The translations under genes and the position numbers were made by a program. The notes beneath the pieces are model-generated. The model was not told where the DNA came from, did no database searches, and worked only from the letters and a program-made list of their open reading frames with translations. From NCBI GenBank assembly GCA_903887095.1, contig CAISOQ010000489.1, positions 1 through 7,183 of the forward strand: 7,183 nucleotides of DNA, given 5' to 3'. This document shows, piece by piece, positions 1 to 6,800 of the stretch. Source of the stretch: an uncultured Flavobacteriia bacterium. GTDB taxonomy: Bacteria; Bacteroidota; Bacteroidia; Flavobacteriales_D; Crocinitomicaceae. How positions within the stretch are numbered: position 1 is the stretch's first letter; every line of letters begins with the position of its first letter.

Positions 1-210
1 GTGGTGGGGTATGGTGTATCTGTTATCATTGAAAATACGCCCTTTGATACGCCGGCACTACCAACAATTAAGACATTTCCGGTAGAATTCAAAATCAAAT
101 ACTACATCATTGGGGTCATTTTTGGGATGCTGTCAACATTTTTTGCTGGCTATCTGCCTTCAAGAAGAGCAGAAAAAATGGATCCGGTAGATGTAATTCG
201 AGGACAATAG
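1..210 (+). CDS. C-terminal end of a LolC/LolE-type ABC transporter permease (FtsX-like family), 5' truncated by the window
   Basis: Only the last 69 residues are present. The frame is open from base 1, so the GTG there is almost certainly an internal valine codon and the gene starts upstream. The fragment has a periplasmic-looking stretch ending in FPVEF (residues 26-30), one hydrophobic membrane segment (about 34-51, YYIIGVIFGMLSTFFAG), and the cytoplasmic tail motif YLPSRRAEKMDPVDVIRGQ. A final transmembrane helix followed by a 'P-x-R-x-A-x-x-x-D-P-x-x-x-x-R' tail is the hallmark of FtsX-domain permeases of the LolC/LolE/MacB group, and the F-P-V-x-F lead-in resembles LolC/LolE most. In that family the permease takes lipoproteins from the outer leaflet of the inner membrane and passes them to LolA. 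The ATPase gene begins one base after this stop codon, which supports a joint transporter. MacB-like export cannot be excluded from the tail alone. Confidence 0.85.
   Translation: MVGYGVSVIIENTPFDTPALPTIKTFPVEFKIKYYIIGVIFGMLSTFFAGYLPSRRAEKMDPVDVIRGQ
199..205 (+). promoter_or_regulatory. Shine-Dalgarno-like site for the LolD-type ATPase gene
   Basis: The sequence CGAGGAC contains GAGGA, seven bases before the ATG at 212, and lies inside the last codons of the permease gene. It supports the 212 start and translational coupling of the two genes. It stands out because the two starts in the operon on the other strand have no comparable purine-rich site. Confidence 0.5.
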
Positions 211-211
211 T

Positions 212-892
212 ATGCAAATTCTTAAAGCCGAAAAAGTCAACAAATTTTTTCACTTGCCTGATGAGTTTCAGGTGCTGAATGATATCTCCTTTTCAATGGA
301 TCGTGGAGAATTTGTTTCGATCATGGGGAAATCGGGATGTGGGAAGTCGACATTGTTGTATTTGCTCTCAACGATGGATACCGACTACACGGGAGAAATT
401 TGGTTGGATGGACAAAAGATTTCAGGTTTGCCAGCGAATGATCTGGCGAGAATCCGGAATGAAAAAATTGGTTTTGTTTTTCAGTTTCATTACTTGTTAT
501 CTGAATTTACAGTACTTGAAAATGTGATGTTGCCTGCACGTAAATTGGGATTGAAATCGAAAGAAGAGATCGAGCACGATGCAATGACCAAGTTAAAATT
601 ATTGGGCATAGACGATCAAGCATTGAAGCAAGCTATTAAAATTTCAGGTGGACAAAAACAGCGCGTAGCAATTGCGAGGGCTTTAATTAACAACCCCATT
701 ATCATCATGGGTGACGAGCCAACAGGGAATTTGGACAGTAAGAATTCAGATATAGTTTTTAATATTTTTAAAGAATTATGCGACGAGGAAAATCTTTCCT
801 TATTGATAGTTACGCATGATGATGAATTTGCTCACCGCACTGATCGGATCATTCAAATGGGAGACGGAAAGATTTTGAAGGGCTTAGGTTGA
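212..892 (+). CDS. lolD: LolD-type ABC transporter ATP-binding protein
   Basis: A complete 226-residue ATPase, the usual size for LolD. All nucleotide-binding motifs are visible: Walker A GKSGCGKST (39-47), Q-loop glutamine 91, ABC signature ISGGQKQR (144-151, with isoleucine in place of the usual leucine), Walker B with catalytic Glu (IIIMGDEP, D168/E169), D-loop GNLD (172-175), and H-loop His202 in VTHD. The segment FQFHYLLSEFTVLENVMLP (90-108) closely resembles the LolD-family sequence around the Q-loop. Family knowledge: it would hydrolyse ATP on the cytoplasmic face of the inner membrane to drive lipoprotein release by LolC/LolE. The permease gene ends one base upstream, so the two are probably translationally coupled. 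The close MacB/FtsE/LolD relationship means the substrate is inferred, and the symbol is a best fit. A strong hairpin terminator follows 80 bases after the stop. Confidence 0.88.
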   Translation: MQILKAEKVNKFFHLPDEFQVLNDISFSMDRGEFVSIMGKSGCGKSTLLYLLSTMDTDYTGEIWLDGQKISGLPANDLARIRNEKIGFVFQFHYLLSEFTVLENVMLPARKLGLKSKEEIEHDAMTKLKLLGIDDQALKQAIKISGGQKQRVAIARALINNPIIIMGDEPTGNLDSKNSDIVFNIFKELCDEENLSLLIVTHDDEFAHRTDRIIQMGDGKILKGLG

Positions 893-971
893 GGGAATTT
901 AAGATTTCAGGACGTCAGGATGCCAAGACTTTATAAACAAAAGACTTGATCCTTTTTAAACTTTTTTCCGA

Positions 972-1010
972 AAAAAAGCATGGACCTGTCCGACAAATCC
1001 ATGCTTTTTT
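972..1010. terminator. Bidirectional intrinsic terminator between convergent operons
   Basis: A perfect 13-bp inverted repeat, AAAAAAGCATGGA (972-984) and TCCATGCTTTTTT (998-1010), encloses a 13-base loop. The outer A and T runs give a U-tract on either strand: six Ts at 1005-1010 for the + strand, and the seven As at 971-977 for the - strand. It sits 80 bases after the lolD stop and 17 bases beyond the stop of the OmpA-family gene on the other strand, so it fits as the shared end of both transcripts. The rest of the 893-1026 gap holds nothing else recognisable. Confidence 0.85.
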
Positions 1011-1026
1011 CAAAAGTTGTTAGGTT

Positions 1027-2922
1027 TTATTTTTTCGGTCGAATTCGCGTTACTTTGAATTCAGTTCGGCGGTTTTTCTGGTGTTCTGCCTCGGTGCAAA
1101 CCACACCATTTTGACATTTATTAACCAATACTTTTTCACCATAGCCTTTGCACGTCAATCGTTTCGAATCAATGCCTTGATAGATAAGGTAGTTGATGGC
1201 AGCCAATGCGCGTTTATCCGAAAGGACTTGGTTGTATTGATCATTTCCTCTAACATCGGTGTGAGATCCCATTTCAATGTCAATGTCTGGGTTGTCGTTC
1301 AATAATTTCACCAATTTATCCAATTCAAGTGCAGCATCCGGACGTATATTCCATTTGTCGAAATCATAATAGATGTTTTCCAGTACGATTGGCTTATCGA
1401 TTACAATGTGTTCAACTTCAAAGTCAGCATAAAAATCTTCGGAATATTTCCTTCCAATTGTTGAAATTTCATCTGATTTGGAGAAACATCCAATCTTCGT
1501 GCAAAGAAGTGCATAGCGTGCTTCCGGTTTTAGTGCTATTTTGAATTTCCCTTCGATGTCGCTGACAACAGTGCTTATCTCTCCTGTAATGCTGTTCGTT
1601 ATTTCCACTGTTACGCCTTCTTCCGGAGTTTTCGTTCCTTTTTCATGCGCAAAACCAAAAAGATTGAATTTTGGTGGGTGTTTGTCAAAGGTGTACATCT
1701 TGTCGGAATCCAACCTGGAAGAGGATACGAAACCCGTCTGGTTGTTTTTACTCATTGAAAATCCAAAATCATCTTTTGTAGAATTGAGTGGATAATTCAA
1801 GTTTTCAGGTGTAGCCCATCTCTTGCCGTCGTTGTACGTGATGAATACGTCTAATCCACCGATCGTGTTGTGCGCATCTGACGAGAAGTAGAGTGCTCCA
1901 TCAGTATGGTAATAAGGAAACATTTCATTGCCTTGTGTATTTATGACAGAACCTAAATTCATTGGTTTTGACCATTTGCCATCGACCCATTCTGACATAT
2001 AAATGTCTGTTCCTCCAAAACCACCAGGTATGTCTGATACAAAATACATCTTTGTGCCATCTTCAGAAAGGGTAGGGTGACCAGTGGAATAGTCGTCGCT
2101 GTTGTATGGGAATTCCTCAAGGTTTTTCCATTTTCCTTCGATCAATGACGCTTTGAATATTTTTAAATTGTTCTCACTGTAAGCATTCACCGTCATCTTC
2201 TTTTTGAAATAATTACTTCGCGTAAAATACACAGTGTTTCCATCCGCGGAAAAGGTTGCTGGCCCTTCATGAAAACGACCATTCACATCGCCTTGCAAAA
2301 GTTCCGGTTCCATCCAGTTGCCTGCTGTATCTTTTTTCATGGTGTACAAATCAAGGTAGGAATTTCCTGTCCAAGCAGCGGTCTTTCTTCCTGAAAACAC
2401 TTCTTTATCAGCAGCAAACACTGCTCCATTTTGGTACTCTACAATACTGAATGCATTTTTGAATTGATCTGCTTTAATAGGCTTTAATTCAAACAGTGTT
2501 GTATCGCGGTAGCGCTGAATTACAGAGTTACATGAACTAATTAGCATTCGAGCAACCATGTCATTGCGGTGTGTTTGCAAGTACATTTTGAAATAATCGA
2601 TGGCTTCTGTGTGCTTTCCGTTCGCCATGAGAATCTGACCCAAATCGAAAAGCAATTGCGGAGAGTGATTCCCTTTTTCATAGGCACTTTTGTAAAGCGT
2701 TTCTGCACAATCCAAATTGCCTGTATGGAAATAACAATCGGCAAGTTTTATACCTGTTTCAGGATCGTTATTTTTTAAATAGGCTTTGTCAAGATGAGGA
2801 ATTGCTTTCGAATAGGCGATGTAATCATAATATTCATTCCCCTTCCGAAGATGGTAGTTTGTACACCCGATCAATAGCAGCGATAGCATATTGATGATCA
2901 ATAGTTTTATTATTGTTTTCAT
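1027..2922 (-). CDS. PorE-like lipoprotein: TPR, beta-propeller, CRD and OmpA C-terminal peptidoglycan-binding domains
   Basis: A complete 631-residue protein. The N-terminus is a lipoprotein signal with lipobox LIGC, predicting acylation at Cys20. Next come TPR-like helices (about 22-135), then a WD40/PD40-type beta-propeller (about 155-412) with blade motifs such as PATFSADGNTVYF (221-233), HPTLSEDGTKMYF (282-294), GGFGGTDIY (300-308) and IGGLDVF (354-360). A carboxypeptidase-regulatory-like beta-sandwich follows (about 418-505), then an OmpA C-terminal domain (about 513-628). That domain keeps the residues expected to bind diaminopimelate, Asp556 (SHTD) and Arg571 (LSDKRA), 15 apart as in OmpA. 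Cys603 and Cys608 lie in a short loop and may form a disulfide. This domain order is that of PorE, which links the type IX secretion PorP/PorK/PorN assembly to peptidoglycan. The gene follows the PorP/SprF gene by 11 bases, so it probably anchors that barrel. Whether it is the core PorE or a cargo-specific paralogue cannot be told here. Confidence 0.88.
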   Translation of the reverse strand: MKTIIKLLIINMLSLLLIGCTNYHLRKGNEYYDYIAYSKAIPHLDKAYLKNNDPETGIKLADCYFHTGNLDCAETLYKSAYEKGNHSPQLLFDLGQILMANGKHTEAIDYFKMYLQTHRNDMVARMLISSCNSVIQRYRDTTLFELKPIKADQFKNAFSIVEYQNGAVFAADKEVFSGRKTAAWTGNSYLDLYTMKKDTAGNWMEPELLQGDVNGRFHEGPATFSADGNTVYFTRSNYFKKKMTVNAYSENNLKIFKASLIEGKWKNLEEFPYNSDDYSTGHPTLSEDGTKMYFVSDIPGGFGGTDIYMSEWVDGKWSKPMNLGSVINTQGNEMFPYYHTDGALYFSSDAHNTIGGLDVFITYNDGKRWATPENLNYPLNSTKDDFGFSMSKNNQTGFVSSSRLDSDKMYTFDKHPPKFNLFGFAHEKGTKTPEEGVTVEITNSITGEISTVVSDIEGKFKIALKPEARYALLCTKIGCFSKSDEISTIGRKYSEDFYADFEVEHIVIDKPIVLENIYYDFDKWNIRPDAALELDKLVKLLNDNPDIDIEMGSHTDVRGNDQYNQVLSDKRALAAINYLIYQGIDSKRLTCKGYGEKVLVNKCQNGVVCTEAEHQKNRRTEFKVTRIRPKK

Positions 2923-2933
2923 GTTTGGAATAT

Positions 2934-3854
2934 TTAGAAATAACGTGGCGTTTTTACTTTCACAAGATCTTTTCCAAAATCAACTCCAATCATGATTTCA
3001 TGCGATCCATTTGAGTATTTTCTCAGCTGTGAAAAACTGATGTCATAGGCATAACCAATACGGAAGTGTTTGTTTGGCTGGTATTCTACCAACAATACTG
3101 TCGCATCACCTGTTCGGTAGGAGGCTCCAAACCAGATCATATCACGATACACCAAGCTTAAGTTGAAATCAGCTTCTAAAGGCGCATTTTTCAGGTATTT
3201 CAATAAAATCGAAGGTTTCAGCTTGAAGTCTTTTTTCAAATCGAAAACATAGCCTGCAGTGAGCAAGTAGTGTCTTCTTAAAAAGCTTGATTTTGAAAGG
3301 TCAAAATTGAAGTTGAAATCTTTCTGATAAGCAAACAGGGTAGGGATTGAAGCACCAACATAATGTCTTTTGCTAAAATAGTAAGCACCCACTCCAAACC
3401 TCGGTAAGATTCTGCTTGTGAGGTCATTCTGGAAAACATTGTCTTGGTCCCAAACTGTCAAACTGGTGAGTTGTGCAGAGTATTGAGATACTCCCGCATT
3501 CACTCCAAAGGCTAATTTTGAGTTTTCGTTCAATTTTAACTGGTAGGCATAATTTGCCATGGCCGTATTTTGTTTGGTTACCCCAATTTGATCGTGCATC
3601 AACACAAGTCCTAAACCCATGTTCTTTCCTGGAATTGGTCCATCTACCGCAGCGATTGCCGTTTCAGGTGCCCCCTCAAATCGCACCCACTGATTGCGGT
3701 AGCAAAGTGTGGATGTCCAATAGTCGTGGGAACCGGCATAGGCTGGATTCAAAAACAAGCCGTTGAACATGTACTGGCTGACCATCGGGTCTTGCTGGGC
3801 AAACGCCCCTGTTCCGAAGAACAGGGAAGCTGCCATAATTACTATTTTTTTCAT
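2934..3854 (-). CDS. PorP/SprF-family type IX secretion outer-membrane protein
   Basis: A complete 306-residue protein, a normal length for the family. It has a Sec signal peptide with a signal peptidase I site after AFA (residues 17-19). The mature protein opens with the family signature QQDPMVSQYMFNGLFLNPAYAG (positions 20-41), followed by the conserved YRNQWVRFEGAPET block (52-65). Alternating beta-strand sequence and the terminal phenylalanine of RYF suggest an outer-membrane beta-barrel folded by the BAM machinery; GYAYD (267-271) and SHEIMIGVDF (284-293) are further family landmarks. Family knowledge: SprF is needed for surface display of the adhesin SprB, which carries a type B sorting domain, and PorP is a component of the Porphyromonas type IX apparatus. 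Here the gene sits 19 bases after a large type B-domain protein and 11 bases before a PorE-like lipoprotein, so it probably serves that neighbour. No clear Shine-Dalgarno precedes the ATG; the upstream bases are AAAAGATCAAACG. Confidence 0.92.
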   Translation of the reverse strand: MKKIVIMAASLFFGTGAFAQQDPMVSQYMFNGLFLNPAYAGSHDYWTSTLCYRNQWVRFEGAPETAIAAVDGPIPGKNMGLGLVLMHDQIGVTKQNTAMANYAYQLKLNENSKLAFGVNAGVSQYSAQLTSLTVWDQDNVFQNDLTSRILPRFGVGAYYFSKRHYVGASIPTLFAYQKDFNFNFDLSKSSFLRRHYLLTAGYVFDLKKDFKLKPSILLKYLKNAPLEADFNLSLVYRDMIWFGASYRTGDATVLLVEYQPNKHFRIGYAYDISFSQLRKYSNGSHEIMIGVDFGKDLVKVKTPRYF

Positions 3855-3873
3855 CGTTTGATCTTTTAGGTTG

Positions 3874-6800
3874 TCATTTTCTTCTTAGGTCCACATACCC
3901 TGTGAGTGTGACTGTTTTATCGGAAGTGATCTTAACTGTCAGTATTGCGAAATAAGTGGCATCTGGTAACGGTTCGCCATTGGTGTTTTCACCTTGCCAA
4001 TCGTTCATGTAATGCTCTTTCTGGTAAACAATATTTCCCCAGCGGTTGAAGATGATGATTTCATTTTCATGATAAGCATCCAATCCATGAACGACAAAGG
4101 CATCGTTGTCTCCATCATTGTTCGGCGAGTAACCATTTGGCATTTCCAACACCATTGGTTCTTTCATGGTCACAGATTTCACAACTGAACAGCCATTGTA
4201 ATCCGTCACAATCAGCGAATAAGTTCCAGCGCAAAGATTGCTCTCTTGGTTCGTGGTTCCACCAGTGCTCCAAACGTATTCATAGTCTGGTGTTCCTCCG
4301 CTCACAGTTACTTCAATCCATCCGTCGCAAGCACCATTTTCAGAGATGTTGTAGATGCCATCTGTTTGTGATGTCGAAACACTCAAAGAAATTGGGTCTG
4401 GTTGCTCAATTTGAACTTCCAAAGAGGAGGTACAACCGTTGTTGTCTTCCAAGGAAACCTGGTACGTTCCTGCTGATAAACTATCTGCGGATATTCCGTT
4501 GTCTCCATTCGACCATTCGATGAGGTATGGAGGAAGGCCATTTGCAATAATCAAGCGAGCCGTTCCTGTTGAGTCACCATAACATTTTACATCTTGGACG
4601 ATACTTTCAGCGGCAATTTCTGATACAGATGGGATTATTTCATCTATTTCAGTGACACAACCGTTGCCATCCAAAAGGATCAATGTATAGGTTCCAGCAG
4701 CAGCATCACTCAATACTTCAGTGGTGTCTCCGTTTGACCAATTGTATGCATAAGGCAATGTTCCTCCATCTACGGTTGGTGTTATCGAACCGTTTGCAGC
4801 TGTGCATGTTGCGGCATTAATTTCCGTTGAAATCACGAGTGTATCTGGCTGGTAAACGGCCATTGCTAGCGACGCAGCACATCCATTTGTATCGGTAACT
4901 ATTACAAGGTAGTTTCCAGCTGAAAGTGCATTCGCAGTCTGATTGGTTTGTCCATCGCTCCATATAAAATTGTACGGCGCAGATCCTCCTGAGACTGTTA
5001 ATGCTGCAGATCCATTATTTCCGTCATGACATTTTACGTTAGAAATATCAGCTTGCAAAGAGATCGCTGAAGGTTCATTGATGACTCCTGAAGCATTTGT
5101 AGTACAACCAAAATAGTCAGTTATTGCTACGAAATATTCTCCTGTCGGTAAGCCACTTGGATCTTCAATTGTAGAACCGTTGCTCCAGCTAAACGTGTAA
5201 GGTGCTGTTCCATTCGTCATTGTCAAATCGATTGCTCCATTGTTGTAGCCATGACAACTGATATCACTCACCGAAACACCTGCAATAGGAGTAGGGTTTA
5301 TCGTTACATTGAACGAACAGATGGATGTGTTTCCATTGATGTCTGTCGCTTCGAAAGTGACTACTGTTAACCCAACAGGGAAATAACTTCCACTTGACAA
5401 TCCCGTTGTTTGTAGGATTGATTGTATGCCGCAGTTGTCTTGAGCAGTCGGAATCGAGAAGAAAATATGAGGATCACATGAGCTGATATTGCCGATGCAG
5501 TTAATCGCTGGGACCTCATTATCTTCAACTGTCACAATGAATGAACATGTCGTTGAGTTGCCCGCATCATCTGTTGCGGTGTATTGTACGGTGGTATTTC
5601 CTACTGGGAAATTGCCTCCAGAATTGAAATTACTGATAATTTGTCCAGCGCAGTTATCTGAAACGGAAGGCACCTCCCATGTTACAATTGCACCACATTG
5701 TCCAGCATCATTGGAAACCAATATATTACCAGGACAGTTGATGATTGATGGGTTTTCGTTGTCATTTACTGTAACATCGAATGAACAAGATGCACTATTG
5801 CCGCTTTGGTCTGTGAATATCCAGTTTACATGCGTAACTCCCTGATTGAATGTTACTCCATCAAGCGAGGTAAAAGTCCCACTTGTTGCTCCTGTCAAAA
5901 CGCTGGTTCCTGAGCTGATTGTGCAATTATCAGTTACACTTGCATCCCAACCGTTTCCGTTGTTCACATAATTACATGAACCTTCATCGTTAGACACAGA
6001 ATGATTTTGATCCGTTCCGCAATCAACAATAATTGGTGCTTGTCTGTCGGTAACTACAACTGTAAATGTGCACGTTGTGGAGTTTCCAGACGGATCAGTT
6101 GCAGTCCAGGTAACATTTGTTGTTCCAAGGTTGAATGACGTTCCAGCCAATGTTGTTCCAGTACCTGTTGTTGCTCCGGATAGGGAGTAAGTCAAAGGCA
6201 AAAGTTGACAATTGTCTGATGCTGTTGCATCCCAAGAATTTCCTGGCTGAATATAATTACATGATGCAAGATCGGTTGTTACGTCGTGTTGCGTGGATCC
6301 GCTGCAAGAAAGTATAGTTGGTGCTTGATTATCAAGCACAGTGACATCAAATGAACATGTCATTGTGTTTCCAGCTAAATCTGTTGCAGTCCATACGACA
6401 GTTGTCTGACCAAGGTTGAAGGTTTGTCCGGATAGACTTGTTCCAGTTCCAGATGTTGCTCCAGAAAGACTGTAGCTTAATCCTGAAATGGTGCAGTTGT
6501 CTGTCACAATAGCATTCCATGAATTACTTGGGTGTGTATAGGTACATAACCCAGTATTTGAGAAAACGATTGGGTCATTTGTACTCGAACAACTTGTGAA
6601 TCGCGGTGCTTCATTGTCAGAAACTCTCACAGAGAAACTGCATGTAGAAGTATTCCCTGAACCATCAGTTGCTGTCCAAATAATAGTTGTAACACCAGTA
6701 TTAAATACCTGTCCATTCAAGGTTGTTCCCACTCCTGAAGTCGCACCAGAAAGAGCGTATGCTAGACTTGTAGATGAGCACAAATCGCTTGCCTGTGCAT

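Noticed and set aside
279..527. Open frame of 82 codons on the + strand
   Set aside because: It lies wholly within the LolD-type gene in another frame, and the LolD frame has every ABC motif.
961..978. Short A-T hairpin CTTTTTT-CCG-AAAAAAAG
   Set aside because: It has a three-base loop and almost only A-T pairs, and it competes with the much stronger 972-1010 hairpin.
1081..2778. Open frames inside the PorE-like gene on both strands (for example 1081-1305, 2256-2450, 2541-2744)
   Set aside because: They overlap a full-length protein with clear domains and have low-complexity or unrecognisable products.
3473..3766. 97-codon open frame on the + strand
   Set aside because: It is antisense to the PorP/SprF gene and has no recognisable domain or start context.
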